From contig HF992566.1 in the NCBI GenBank assembly GCA_000436695.1, positions 1-44,868 of the forward strand: 44,868 bases of DNA, in the 5' to 3' direction. A program made the position numbers and the translations under genes. Within the stretch, counting starts at the first letter, position 1; the number at the start of each line of letters is the position of its first letter. The notes below the pieces were generated by a model. That model saw only the letters and a program-made list of their open reading frames with translations, did no database searches and was not told the origin of the DNA. The stretch comes from Prevotella sp. CAG:1185 (GTDB lineage Bacteria; Bacteroidota; Bacteroidia; Bacteroidales; Bacteroidaceae). Below, piece by piece: positions 32,002 to 40,199 of the stretch.

Positions 32002-32091
32002 TTAATTTATTAAGAAATATGGACGGCCCTGTTGAGCCTTGTTCACATTCTTATGGTTATCCATAATGCCGGCGACTGCCGAATATGGCAT
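32002..32091 (-). CDS. Candidate short ORF in the ExbB/ExbD operon (29 aa)
   Basis: The gap between the membrane-protein gene and the first ExbD contains an ATG frame of 29 codons beginning MPYSAVAGIMDNHKNVNK and ending in TAA. It is in the same frame as the upstream gene, six codons after its TAA stop, and AAGGAGA lies 13 nt ahead of the ATG. It could be a small protein or a former C-terminus cut off by a stop. No homology can be judged. Confidence 0.3.
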   Translation of the reverse strand: MPYSAVAGIMDNHKNVNKAQQGRPYFLIN

Positions 32092-32109
32092 CAGCAGCAG
32101 GCCGTCTCC

Positions 32110-32634
32110 TTATTTTTTCAGATTAATCTTTCTGCTGTATCCAGAGAGTCCGAACACCACTCCGCATACTGCAACTAACAGCAATACAGAAGCCGTGTTG
32201 ATAAACATGTCAGTGGCTTTAAGCCAAAAGGCATCAGAATATTTCACTCCGTTGACCATCACCGGCTCTGACGAGCCAAGCAGGAAAGTCAGCAGCAGAC
32301 ATACAACTGTAAGTCCGGCCGTGAATCCGGCAATCTTTGCCGCCGGGATATTGTTTATTGTATCAGATGTTTTGTCGCGTCCTCTGATGCTTCTGTACAC
32401 GGCATAAGCCGTCATGCCCACCGTAGCCAGCACAAGTATATAGATAAAGATGAGCACGGCATCGGTAAACAGCGGAGCGTTAAACGTAGGATCTTCATCA
32501 TAAGGAATGTCGAATCCTATCAGAAAGAACGCGCCGAACAAGAGTACAATAACAGCAATCAGAACATACAGCACACGTGTGGATATCTGCTCTGCCGAAA
32601 GTTGTCTCATGTTTTTTAAGGAAAAATGCATCAT
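32110..32634 (-). CDS. Predicted membrane protein in the ExbB/ExbD operon
   Basis: A 174-aa protein with four hydrophobic helices (about 21-42, 56-76, 91-112 and 140-164) and a short basic C-terminus (YSRKINLKK). I know no named family for it. It starts within the ExbB stop (ATGA overlap), so it is made together with ExbB and may be an accessory of the proton channel. Position between ExbB and ExbD recurs in Bacteroidales by my recollection, but that was not checked. Confidence 0.75.
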   Translation of the reverse strand: MMHFSLKNMRQLSAEQISTRVLYVLIAVIVLLFGAFFLIGFDIPYDEDPTFNAPLFTDAVLIFIYILVLATVGMTAYAVYRSIRGRDKTSDTINNIPAAKIAGFTAGLTVVCLLLTFLLGSSEPVMVNGVKYSDAFWLKATDMFINTASVLLLVAVCGVVFGLSGYSRKINLKK

Positions 32635-33560
32635 CGTGTAAGCTTATATTTCATTATGATGTCGAGCAGCGTTATGGCCGACTCTTCCATCTGACTCGTT
32701 ATGTGCTCTATCTTTGAAAGAATGTAATTATAGAACACCTGCATTATCAGGGCTGCAATGAGTCCGAAGATTGTGGTTATCAGCGCAACCTTCATACCAG
32801 CCGCAACAATAGTAGGACTGATGTCGCCCGCCATCTGTATCTGCTCAAACGCCATTACCATACCGATAACCGTACCGAGGAATCCGAGCGACGGGGCCAT
32901 GGCTATAAACAGCGTTATCCACGAGCATCCCTTTTCAAGATTGGCGGCCTGAACAGAGCCGTAAGAAGTGATGCTGCGCTCAACGTCGTCCATCGACTCG
33001 TCTATGCGCATAAGGCCCTGATAGCATATTGAGGCTACAGGTCCGCGGGTGTTGCGGCATATTGTCTTTGCGCCCTCAATATCGCCTTTAAGGATAAGAG
33101 GCTCAAGATCGGCCATAAGTTTCTTGGCGTTAATCTCCGAGAGCGTAAGATATATTATGCGCTCTATGCAGAAAGCAAGACCAAGCACCAGCACCAGTGC
33201 CACAAACGACATAAATCCGGCGTCGCCTTCAATATACTTTACTTTAAGCGTCTTATGAAATCCTTCACTCTCAACCGGCATAATGGTTGAATCAGGCTCT
33301 TCAGCCATGTCAACATCAAACGAATCGGCCTGTGCTGCCTGTTCAGCCGAGTCAGCTGTAGTGCTGTCATCTGCCTTTGGTGCCGCCGGCTGGTCGGCTG
33401 CCGGCTGAGTTTTGTGCGACTTAGGCTGGTCGGCAGCAAGCGTTGACACTGCTTTCGACTTCATCTGCCCGGTTAATTCACCATTCTGGGCAAAAGCCGA
33501 ATGGCTGATAGAAAAAACGAGGAGCGTTGTTATTGCAATCTTTGCAATCAGATTATTCAT
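32631..33560 (-). CDS. exbB: MotA/TolQ/ExbB family proton channel protein
   Basis: A 309-aa inner-membrane channel subunit. A signal-peptide-like N-terminus (KIAITTLLVFSISHSAFAQ) is followed by an Ala/Pro/Asp-rich periplasmic linker (about 25-105), both absent from E. coli ExbB. Then come the first channel helix (FMSFVALVLVLGLAF, about 118-132), a cytoplasmic loop, and the conserved pair of helices with APSLGFLGTVIGMVMAF and AAGMKVALITTIFGLIAALIMQ. First gene of a four-gene operon, 28 nt after tRNA-Ser. With ExbD and the tonB at 36.6 kb it would power outer-membrane receptors. Confidence 0.9.
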   Translation of the reverse strand: MNNLIAKIAITTLLVFSISHSAFAQNGELTGQMKSKAVSTLAADQPKSHKTQPAADQPAAPKADDSTTADSAEQAAQADSFDVDMAEEPDSTIMPVESEGFHKTLKVKYIEGDAGFMSFVALVLVLGLAFCIERIIYLTLSEINAKKLMADLEPLILKGDIEGAKTICRNTRGPVASICYQGLMRIDESMDDVERSITSYGSVQAANLEKGCSWITLFIAMAPSLGFLGTVIGMVMAFEQIQMAGDISPTIVAAGMKVALITTIFGLIAALIMQVFYNYILSKIEHITSQMEESAITLLDIIMKYKLTR

Positions 33561-33588
33561 ATCTGTTATGAATTAAAAAAAACATTAG

Positions 33589-33676
33589 CGGAAAGAGGGG
33601 GATTCGAACCCCCGAAACGCTTTTAACGTTTACACGCTTTCCAGGCGTGCCTCTTCAGCCACTCGAGCATCTTTCC
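33589..33676 (-). tRNA. tRNA-Ser (anticodon GGA)
   Basis: On the minus strand the 88-nt sequence has an acceptor stem GGAAAGA/TCTTTCC, the D-arm with CTCGAGTGGCTGAAGAG, an anticodon stem-loop ACGC-CTGGAAA-GCGT (anticodon GGA), a long variable arm (AAACG...CGTTT), and the T-arm GGGGGTTCGAATCCCCC. The long variable arm and the anticodon give serine. CCA is not encoded. Confidence 0.95.
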
Positions 33677-33705
33677 TTTTAGCTGAATATTTAGTTTACG
33701 AGTTG

Positions 33706-33713
33706 CAAAATTA
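33706..33713 (-). promoter_or_regulatory. Likely promoter -7 box of tRNA-Ser
   Basis: TAATTTTG on the minus strand fits TAnnTTTG, 30 nt upstream of the mature tRNA. No clear -33. The rest of the 33714-33900 gap shows nothing. Confidence 0.5.
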
Positions 33714-33900
33714 TCTTTTTTCAGATTATTTCTACCATAAAATCACATCTTTTTTAGCTTGACACCGACATTTTTTGTATTTTTAGTTTTTACAAACTAC
33801 AATAATTCCGGTGTTCATCCAAGCTTTCTGAAAGTTTGTGTTACAAGAAGATTAACGCGTGAACCGGCAACATGACATCAACAATGTCCGACGGCAAAAC

Positions 33901-34680
33901 TTATGATATTGAGAACACACGCTTAACATTGTCATTGGTTGCTTCAGCCACCTGCTCCTCGCTCACTCCATAACATTCGGCCATGCGCTTCAATACATAA
34001 GCCACATAGGCGCTCTCGTTACGCTTTCCGCGCATAGGAACAGGAGCCATATACGGCGAGTCGGTTTCAAGCACCACCCTGTCGAGCGGAATAGTAGGCA
34101 AGACTTCGGGCAGATGCGACTTCTTGAAAGTAAGCACTCCGCCAATACCGAGGACAAATTTATCGAACGACAGCAGTTCGGCGGCTTCTTTCTCGTTGCC
34201 GGTGAAGCAGTGGAACACTCCTCCCGGCAGGTCTTTCTCATAACGGCGCAACAGGCGCACCATTTCGTTTTGTCCCTTACGGCAGTGTATCATCAGCGGC
34301 AGACGGTATTCAACCGACCATCTTACCTGCTCTTCAAAGGCACCGAGCTGCTCCTGCTCAAACTCACGGCTCCAATAATAGTCGAGTCCCACCTCGCCTA
34401 CGGCAATAACCTTGTCTCGGTTGGCATCAAGCACAGGCTTCATCTCCTTCAGAACATCCTGCCAGTCGGCCTTCACTTCTTCGGGATGCAGTCCTATCAT
34501 AGGATAGGCATAGCCTGGATAACTGTCGCATACAGCAAGCACCCTGCTTACAGACGGCATGTCGATAGCCGGGATAAACACCTTGCTCACACCGGCAGCC
34601 TTGGCTCTTGCTATTGTCTCGTCGCGGTCGGCATCAAACTCTTCGCCGTCAAGATGTGTATGTGTGTCAATGAAATTCAT
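33901..34680 (-). CDS. tatD: TatD family metal-dependent hydrolase
   Basis: A 259-aa TIM-barrel amidohydrolase-fold nuclease, Mg2+-dependent, acting as a 3'-5' DNase in homologues. The metal ligands are visible in order: IDTHTHLDG (His7, His9), VGEVGLDYYW (Glu), LMIHCRKGQ (His), GVFHCFTG (His) and LETDSPYMAP (Asp). It ends with EEQVAEATNDNVKRVFSI, as usual. The unknown gene upstream is on the same strand with a 60-nt gap. Confidence 0.92.
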   Translation of the reverse strand: MNFIDTHTHLDGEEFDADRDETIARAKAAGVSKVFIPAIDMPSVSRVLAVCDSYPGYAYPMIGLHPEEVKADWQDVLKEMKPVLDANRDKVIAVGEVGLDYYWSREFEQEQLGAFEEQVRWSVEYRLPLMIHCRKGQNEMVRLLRRYEKDLPGGVFHCFTGNEKEAAELLSFDKFVLGIGGVLTFKKSHLPEVLPTIPLDRVVLETDSPYMAPVPMRGKRNESAYVAYVLKRMAECYGVSEEQVAEATNDNVKRVFSIS

Positions 34681-34740
34681 TGTCTATGGATATTTTTATA
34701 AGATTGGAAACAAACTCTCTGAAAGCGCAAAGGCGTTAAA

Positions 34741-35439
34741 TCAATAGAGATGTTCCTCCTTTCTGCGGTAATAATAAACTATGCCATACTTGCGACATTC
34801 GGCAAACCTAACCTCAGGCGGCTCATTCTTAAATTTGTCCTCTATCTGATTCCACAACTCCAGCAGCACGCTGTCCACTTCGGGGCGTACAGCCTTCAAC
34901 GCCTCAAGCGCCTTGGCGGTTCGGTCTTGCAGACGTTTCTGCTGCTCGTTGTTTTCAATAAAGATGTCAAGATGAGTGCTGACCATGCCCACTGTAGGAT
35001 TGTATATCGGGCGTCCGCCTTTCTTTATACGGGCTTTCTCGCCCTCAACCACCAGTTTGCCCCACTTTATCAGACCCGCAATAGTCTTTATGTTGGGCAG
35101 AGCCGTTGAAGTTTCGTCAAGTCCATACAACTTCAGATTTGCTTTTTTTATTTCTCCACGCTCAACGGCCATAAGCAGCACCTGCAAAAAATGGCTGACA
35201 TACATCGTGGCATTGCGCTGCAGTTTGTCGCCTTTACCTGCACCTCTGAGCTGGGCTGCATAGCTCACCTTATACTGTTCCGAAGCAGTGAGCAGCTTGT
35301 CATAGGCCGGCTGCGCCCTGTTAAGGGTTTTCCAGTCTATAAATCTGTTGCGCACAGTGTAAATCTCGTTGTTGTCAAGCAGTGTTTTCAACGCTCTCAA
35401 ACGGGCTGCGTCTGTCTTCGGTAGTCGTCTGTATGGCAT
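34741..35439 (-). CDS. Conserved hypothetical protein, no recognised domain
   Basis: A 232-aa soluble protein with no signal peptide or transmembrane helix. It begins MPYRRLPKTDAARLRALKTLL and is rich in Lys, Arg and Glu, mostly helical. The middle has YVSHFLQVLLMAVERGEIKK, and the C-terminal part has WNQIEDKFKNEPPEVRFAECRKYGIVYYYRRKEE. I recall similar uncharacterised proteins in Bacteroidales but no function. It lies between polyprenyl synthase and tatD on the same strand. The composition suggests a nucleic-acid or protein-binding role; this is a guess. Confidence 0.75.
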   Translation of the reverse strand: MPYRRLPKTDAARLRALKTLLDNNEIYTVRNRFIDWKTLNRAQPAYDKLLTASEQYKVSYAAQLRGAGKGDKLQRNATMYVSHFLQVLLMAVERGEIKKANLKLYGLDETSTALPNIKTIAGLIKWGKLVVEGEKARIKKGGRPIYNPTVGMVSTHLDIFIENNEQQKRLQDRTAKALEALKAVRPEVDSVLLELWNQIEDKFKNEPPEVRFAECRKYGIVYYYRRKEEHLY

Positions 35440-35547
35440 TTCTTTTTATCTCACATATATATTATTAATCAACACTCGCAATAAGGCCTCAACTGTACAA
35501 TCAGGCAAGGGCAAACCTTTCTGAAAACAATTCAGAGCAGTCTTAAA

Positions 35548-36522
35548 TCAAGCCTTGCGGCCCATCATGGCGTCGGCATAAGCGCGCAGCACGCTCTTGC
35601 GCTCATCATCAACGCTGACAAGGTCGAGATATTTGCGGCTCTGATCAAAATAGTATTTTATCTTATCCTTTGCCAGTCGGTCAATGCCAAGCTCGTTGTA
35701 TATTTCAGTAACGGCCTTTATCTTCTCTTCAGGCTTGAAATCAGTGGCAGTAATCCACTTTACAAGTTCCTTGCGGCGTGCCTCGTCTGCCCTGTTATAG
35801 GCATTGATGAGCATATAAGTCTTCTTGTTGCACAATATGTCGCCTCCTATTGCCTTACCGAACACCTTCGGGTCGCCGTAAACATCGAGATAATCGTCCT
35901 GCAACTGGAAGGCAAGACCAATCTGCTCGCCAAACTTATACAGGTTGTCGGCATCGCTTTCAGATGCTCCTGCAAGCACGGCTCCAATCTTCAGGGCACA
36001 CGCAAGCAGCACGCTTGTCTTGAGGCGTATCATCTCGATATACTCTTCCTCGGTTACGTCGTTACGCTTCTCGAAGTCCATGTCATACTGCTGTCCCTCG
36101 CCAACCTGCAGAGCAGTCTCAATAAAGATGTCGAGCATGGGCTTCATCTTGTCTGGGGCACACTGAGCCATGCGCCTGAACGCAAGCACATACATGCTGT
36201 CGCCTGACAAAACCGCCGTGTTGGCGTTCCATTTAAGATGAACGGTCTGATGGCCGCGCCTCATTGCCGCGTTGTCCATAAGGTCGTCGTGCAACAGCGT
36301 ATAGTTATGATAAATCTCAAGGCCACAGGCCTGAGACAATATGCTCTCGGGATCGTCCTTATACAGATTGTAAGCCATGAGCATAAGCGACGGGCGTATG
36401 CGCTTGCCGCCCATCGACAAAACATACTTAACAGGTTCATAAAGACTCTGCGGCTTACGTTCGTAAGGCATGTTGTCAAGATACGAATTAATCTTTTGTA
36501 GTATTTCGTTTGCCGTTAACAT
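35548..36522 (-). CDS. Polyprenyl diphosphate synthase (trans-isoprenyl)
   Basis: A 324-aa enzyme condensing isopentenyl diphosphate onto an allylic substrate to make a geranyl/farnesyl- or longer-chain diphosphate for quinones or other lipids. The start MLTANEILQKINSYL is chosen; 17 upstream in-frame codons look non-coding. GGKRIRPSL (38-46), first Asp-rich motif LLHDDLMDNAAMRRG (DDLMD at 79-83) and second QLQDDYLDVYGD (209-213) are all present. The residue before the first motif is a Tyr/Leu mix typical of short-chain enzymes, but chain length cannot be fixed. It starts 34 nt after tonB. Confidence 0.9.
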   Translation of the reverse strand: MLTANEILQKINSYLDNMPYERKPQSLYEPVKYVLSMGGKRIRPSLMLMAYNLYKDDPESILSQACGLEIYHNYTLLHDDLMDNAAMRRGHQTVHLKWNANTAVLSGDSMYVLAFRRMAQCAPDKMKPMLDIFIETALQVGEGQQYDMDFEKRNDVTEEEYIEMIRLKTSVLLACALKIGAVLAGASESDADNLYKFGEQIGLAFQLQDDYLDVYGDPKVFGKAIGGDILCNKKTYMLINAYNRADEARRKELVKWITATDFKPEEKIKAVTEIYNELGIDRLAKDKIKYYFDQSRKYLDLVSVDDERKSVLRAYADAMMGRKA

Positions 36523-36556
36523 AGTGATAAGGGTTTTTAAGATTGCAGAATAAATA

Positions 36557-37276
36557 TTACAACTTAAACACAACGGGAATGCAGAAGTAGGTGCGGCATG
36601 GCTTACCGTGGTCTTCGCCCGGTTTCCATTTAGGCATTATGCGTATTACGCGCAGCGCCTCGCGGTCGAGCTCCGGGCTGACCGACTTTACCACCTTCGG
36701 ACTGCTTATAGTTCCGTCTTTATTGATTATGAACGACACAAGGACCTTGCCCTGTATCTTCTGTTGCTGAGCAATCACAGGATAAGAGAGATTCTTGGTG
36801 AGCCATTTCATAAACTCAACCATGCCGCCTGGAAATTCGGGCAGACGCTCTATCACCTGGAAATTAAGAGGATTGTCGTCTTCGTCAACAGCCACAGGCG
36901 ACAATGCCGTGGTCTGGTCATCGGCAGACTCGCCGCTTGCGGCAGCGCCTGTCTGCGCATCGTTTTTGGTGTCTGTGCCGTCTTGTTTTTCAACAACGTC
37001 GGCCACCTGCTCGTCCACCACCTTCATCTTTTCGGGCATGGCACGCTTCGGAGCAGCCTGCGGCGCGGCTATCATGTTCTTCTGCTGCAACACGGGCATC
37101 ATCTCAATATCTTGCGAAACATCGTCAAGAATATCGTCGGCGACGTCGGTCGACTGACTTGACGTGGTAAATTCAAGACAAACCAGAAACAACGACAGCA
37201 CAACTATCAGACCAAGCAAAAAGCCTGATACACGCTGATGTTCCAAGTCGGCCTTATATGATTTTTTAAGTTCCAC
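36557..37276 (-). CDS. tonB: Energy transducer TonB
   Basis: TonB links inner-membrane proton force to outer-membrane receptors. The likely start is a GTG codon giving VELKKSYKADLEHQR, the usual Bacteroidales TonB beginning, and 239 aa; an ATG at 37366 would add 30 atypical residues. One transmembrane helix (about 17-36) follows, then a Pro/Ala/Asp-rich spacer (about 60-145) and the C-terminal TonB domain with LPEFPGGMVEFMKWLTKNL, YPVIAQQQKIQGKVLVSFI and MPKWKPGEDHGKP. It is co-directional with the polyprenyl synthase. It would act with the ExbB/ExbD genes nearby. Confidence 0.9.
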   Translation of the reverse strand: MELKKSYKADLEHQRVSGFLLGLIVVLSLFLVCLEFTTSSQSTDVADDILDDVSQDIEMMPVLQQKNMIAAPQAAPKRAMPEKMKVVDEQVADVVEKQDGTDTKNDAQTGAAASGESADDQTTALSPVAVDEDDNPLNFQVIERLPEFPGGMVEFMKWLTKNLSYPVIAQQQKIQGKVLVSFIINKDGTISSPKVVKSVSPELDREALRVIRIMPKWKPGEDHGKPCRTYFCIPVVFKL

Positions 37277-37378
37277 CTGACTAATGACAATTAATACCTT
37301 TGGCCCTGCACATACTAATCTGACTTTTTTAGCGTTATTATCAAGAACAAATGTGCATGGCACCATATTTTCACTCTA

Positions 37379-37386
37379 CAAAAGTA
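37379..37386 (-). promoter_or_regulatory. -7 box upstream of tonB
   Basis: TACTTTTG on the minus strand fits TAnnTTTG. It gives a start near 37372, so the leader would be about 95 nt for the GTG start. No clear -33 element. Confidence 0.45.
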
Positions 37387-37409
37387 ACGTAGATATTTGA
37401 AAAAAGGTG

Positions 37410-37417
37410 TATCTTTG
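37410..37417 (+). promoter_or_regulatory. -7 box upstream of porQ
   Basis: TATCTTTG fits the consensus 22 nt before the porQ start. No clear -33 element. It lies back to back with the tonB box. Confidence 0.5.
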
Positions 37418-37438
37418 CCGTAAAAATAACAGAAATCG

Positions 37439-38386
37439 ATGAAAAAAACCGTTTTTTTGTTTTTAATGATGCTTTTTGCCGTTGCAGCAAGCGCACAGGA
37501 AAGCCAGACCGGATATAATTTCTTGAGAATTCCGGTCAGTGCCCATGCGGCAGCTCTCGGCGGCGAAAACATTACGATAATTGAAGACGACCCGTCGCTG
37601 ATGTTCAGCAACCCTGCACTGCTGGCGTCGGTGAGCGACAAGAGCATAAACCTCAATTTCATGACTTACATGGCGGGCGCAACCACGGCGAGCGCATCGT
37701 TCAACCGTATCATAAAGGAAAAAGCCTCGGTGGCCGTAATGGCGCAATATATGGACTACGGAAAGATGAAGGAGGTTGACGAGAACAACGTTCAGCAGGG
37801 CGAATTCTCGGCCAAGGACATTGCCATAAGCGGAGTGCTCAGCTATATTCTTAACGACAGGCTGGTGGGAGGTATAACGGCTAAATTCATCACTTCTTAT
37901 ATAGGCGACTACAGCTCAATGGCTGTGGGCATTGACCTCGGCCTCAACTATTATGACCCTGACCGCGACTGGTCGGTGTCGCTTGTTGCCAAAAACCTCG
38001 GCGGACAAATCAATGCTTATAATGAGGACTATGAGAAAATGCCATTTGACCTGCAGGCAGGAGTGAGCAAGAAGTTTGCGTCGCTGCCATTCAGGGTGTC
38101 GGCTACGCTCGTGGGACTTACCGACTGGGACTACGGACTGATAAATCATCTTGTTATAGGCGCCGACGTTATCTTGTCGCAGCAGATATATCTCGCTGCC
38201 GGATACAACTTCAGACGTGCCGACCAGATGACAATAAGCAGCGGAGCCGACGAGGAGAGCAGTCACAGAGCGGGCTGGTCGTTCGGAGCCGGACTGCAGC
38301 TCGACCGCTTCAAGCTGCAGTTAGGCTACGGCAAATATCACGTGTCGTCAAGCTCGCTGCTCGTAAACGTCACTTATTCGCTGTAA
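37439..38386 (+). CDS. porQ: Type IX secretion system protein PorQ
   Basis: A 315-aa outer-membrane beta-barrel of the PorQ/PorV group. The signal peptide is MKKTVFLFLMMLFAVAASAQ. The mature N-terminus is TGYNFLRIPVSAHAAALGG, followed by DDPSLMFSNPALLASV, the family hallmark. Beta strands run to the C-terminal LLVNVTYSL. PorQ helps anchor the PorZ/PorU/PorV attachment complex that joins type IX cargo to the surface. It is the first of three co-directional genes with cmk and xpt. No other attachment-complex gene is in the window except the PorE-like gene at 21.9 kb. Confidence 0.88.
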   Translation: MKKTVFLFLMMLFAVAASAQESQTGYNFLRIPVSAHAAALGGENITIIEDDPSLMFSNPALLASVSDKSINLNFMTYMAGATTASASFNRIIKEKASVAVMAQYMDYGKMKEVDENNVQQGEFSAKDIAISGVLSYILNDRLVGGITAKFITSYIGDYSSMAVGIDLGLNYYDPDRDWSVSLVAKNLGGQINAYNEDYEKMPFDLQAGVSKKFASLPFRVSATLVGLTDWDYGLINHLVIGADVILSQQIYLAAGYNFRRADQMTISSGADEESSHRAGWSFGAGLQLDRFKLQLGYGKYHVSSSSLLVNVTYSL

Positions 38387-38459
38387 CAAGCTTACAGCCA
38401 AGACACAAGCGGCACACATCAATAAAAGGAATGCATATCAAGAACAAAATAAACAAGAC

Positions 38460-39155
38460 ATGAAAAAGATAACTATAGCCATCGACGGTTTTTCGTCATG
38501 CGGCAAAAGCACTATGGCCAAAGACCTGGCCCGCGAAATAGGATATATTTATGTTGACACGGGAGCGATGTACCGCTCTGTAACATTGTTTGCCATGCGC
38601 AACGGAATGTTCAACGCCGACGGAAGCATAATGACTGAAGAACTGAAACAGCGTATGGGCGAGATTAACATTTCGTTCAGGCTGAACAGCGAGACCGGAC
38701 GCCCCGACACTTACCTCAACGGCGAACTTGTTGAAAAGGAGATACGCACAATGGAGGTGTCGTCACACGTAAGTCCTATAGCCGCACTGCCGTTTGTCAG
38801 AGAGGCTCTCGTTGCGCAACAGCAGGCCATGGGCAAGGAGAAAGGTATAATTATGGACGGAAGAGACATCGGCACAGTGGTCTTTCCTGACGCCGAACTC
38901 AAGATATTCGTAACAGCATCGGCTGAAGTAAGAGCGCAAAGACGCTACGACGAACTGAAAGCCAAAGGCATGCCGGCCGACTTTGACGACATACTGAAGA
39001 ACGTTAAGGAACGCGACTATATAGACTCTCACCGCGAAGTGTCGCCGCTGCGCAAGGCTGACGACGCCATTGAACTCGACAACAGCAACATGACCATTGC
39101 CGAGCAGAAGGCATGGCTCATGCAGAAGTTTAACGAGGCAGCAGCCGACAGATAA
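38460..39155 (+). CDS. cmk: Cytidylate kinase
   Basis: Phosphorylates CMP and dCMP with ATP. It is 231 aa, with the P-loop DGFSSCGKSTMAKDLA (9-24), YVDTGAMYRSVTLFAM (30-45), the NMP-binding insert with SHVSPIAALPFVREALVAQQ, MDGRDIGTVVFPDAELKIFVTA and the lid RAQRRYDEL...RDYIDSHREVSPLRKADDA. The insert distinguishes CMP kinase from other NMP kinases. It lies 73 nt downstream of porQ and 16 nt before xpt. Confidence 0.95.
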   Translation: MKKITIAIDGFSSCGKSTMAKDLAREIGYIYVDTGAMYRSVTLFAMRNGMFNADGSIMTEELKQRMGEINISFRLNSETGRPDTYLNGELVEKEIRTMEVSSHVSPIAALPFVREALVAQQQAMGKEKGIIMDGRDIGTVVFPDAELKIFVTASAEVRAQRRYDELKAKGMPADFDDILKNVKERDYIDSHREVSPLRKADDAIELDNSNMTIAEQKAWLMQKFNEAAADR

Positions 39156-39171
39156 AACATAACACGGGATT

Positions 39172-39738
39172 ATGAAAGCACTGAAAGAGCGCATAATGCG
39201 CGACGGAAAATGTTTTGAGGGAGGCATCCTTAAGGTTGACAGCTTTATCAACCATCAGATGGATCCTATATTGATGAAGTCTATCGCTGTGGAGTTTGTC
39301 AGACGATTTGCATCTACCGACATCAACAAGATTATAACCATAGAGGCCAGCGGCATAGCCCCGGCCATAATGACGGGCTATCTGCTTGAACTGCCGGTGG
39401 TGTTTGCCAAGAAGAAAAAGCCGGTAACGATGGAAAACATGCTCACCACAACGGTCTACTCGTTCACCAAGAACCGCAATTATGACATCTGCGTTAGCAA
39501 GGACTTTCTGCGCGAAGGCGACCACGTGTTGTTTATCGACGACTTTCTGGCCAACGGCAATGCCGCCAAAGGCATAATCGACCTTGTGAACAAGGCAGGA
39601 GCCACGCTGGCAGGCATGGGCTTCATCATAGAGAAAGCCTTTCAGCACGGCGGCGAATATCTGCGCAATGCCGGCGTGAGAGTTGAGTCGCTGGCAATAA
39701 TAGACAGTCTGGACAACTGTGAGATAAAGATAAGGTAA
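39172..39738 (+). CDS. xpt: Xanthine phosphoribosyltransferase
   Basis: Salvages xanthine to XMP using PRPP. It is 188 aa, the usual Xpt length, and begins MKALKERIMRDGKCFEGGILKVDSFINHQMDP, which is highly family-specific. The PRPP-binding loop is VLFIDDFLANGNAA (119-132) and the purine side has IEASGIAPAIMTGYLLELPVVFAKK. It follows cmk closely and ends at a hairpin. Confidence 0.93.
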   Translation: MKALKERIMRDGKCFEGGILKVDSFINHQMDPILMKSIAVEFVRRFASTDINKIITIEASGIAPAIMTGYLLELPVVFAKKKKPVTMENMLTTTVYSFTKNRNYDICVSKDFLREGDHVLFIDDFLANGNAAKGIIDLVNKAGATLAGMGFIIEKAFQHGGEYLRNAGVRVESLAIIDSLDNCEIKIR

Positions 39739-39768
39739 CACCACAAAAGAAATATACACAGAAGCATC

Positions 39769-39797
39769 ATGGCGGCTCACAGTTGTGCAGCCGCCAT
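39769..39797 (+). terminator. Hairpin after xpt
   Basis: ATGGCGGCT (39769-39777) and AGCCGCCAT (39789-39797), perfect 9 bp, extended inside by CAC/GTG with one bulged base. No strong T-tract, but placed as a terminator of porQ-cmk-xpt. Confidence 0.55.
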
Positions 39798-39798
39798 A

Positions 39799-39860
39799 AC
39801 TTCCCCATTACTCCCATCACTCTCATTTTACTCCCATTACTCCCATAATCCCAATCCCCC
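39799..39860. repeat. Tandem ACTCCCATT-type repeat array
   Basis: About six imperfect 9-bp units of the form ACTCCCATT lie end to end between xpt and the YgbA-like gene (clearest at 39809-39846). It resembles one arm of the palindromes at 2.1 and 29.5 kb but I see no inverted partner. Confidence 0.7.
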
Positions 39861-39866
39861 ACAACA

Positions 39867-40199
39867 ATGCCACTCACCCCTCGAACAACCCACGAACAGC
39901 GCACCGTAGAACTGATGATACGCCTGTATTGCCGCCATAAGGAGGGCAATAAAGAGCTGTGTCCGCAATGCCGTGAACTGCTTGAATATGCCACATCGCG
40001 CCTTGCCCGTTGTCCGTTTCAGGACAATAAACCAACATGCCGCCTGTGCAAGGTTCACTGCTACAAACCTGAAAAGCGCGAACAGATAAGACAAATAATG
40101 CGCTATGCCGGTCCACGAATGCTCTTATATTATCCGGCAGACGCCATAAAGCACATGATTAGGGAGATGATGTTGAAGATAAAGCGAAAGCATAAATAA
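39867..40199 (+). CDS. YgbA-like nitrous-oxide-stimulated promoter family protein
   Basis: A 110-aa Cys-rich protein of the YgbA family (Pfam name: nitrous oxide-stimulated promoter). Motifs in order: TVELMIRLYCRHKEG (Cys22), LCPQCRELLEYATSRLARCPF (Cys32, 35, 49), KPTCRLCKVHCYKPEKREQI (Cys58, 61, 65) and MRYAGPRMLLYYPADAIKHM. The Cys pattern suggests a zinc or iron-sulfur site. E. coli ygbA is induced by nitric oxide stress, which is the source of the name; the biochemical role is uncertain. It stands alone behind the repeat array. Confidence 0.85.
   Translation: MPLTPRTTHEQRTVELMIRLYCRHKEGNKELCPQCRELLEYATSRLARCPFQDNKPTCRLCKVHCYKPEKREQIRQIMRYAGPRMLLYYPADAIKHMIREMMLKIKRKHK

Noticed and set aside
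37295..37302. TACCTTTG on the plus strand upstream of tonB
   Set aside because: It lies within the tonB 5' region, has no -33 element, and a better-placed box (37410) serves porQ.
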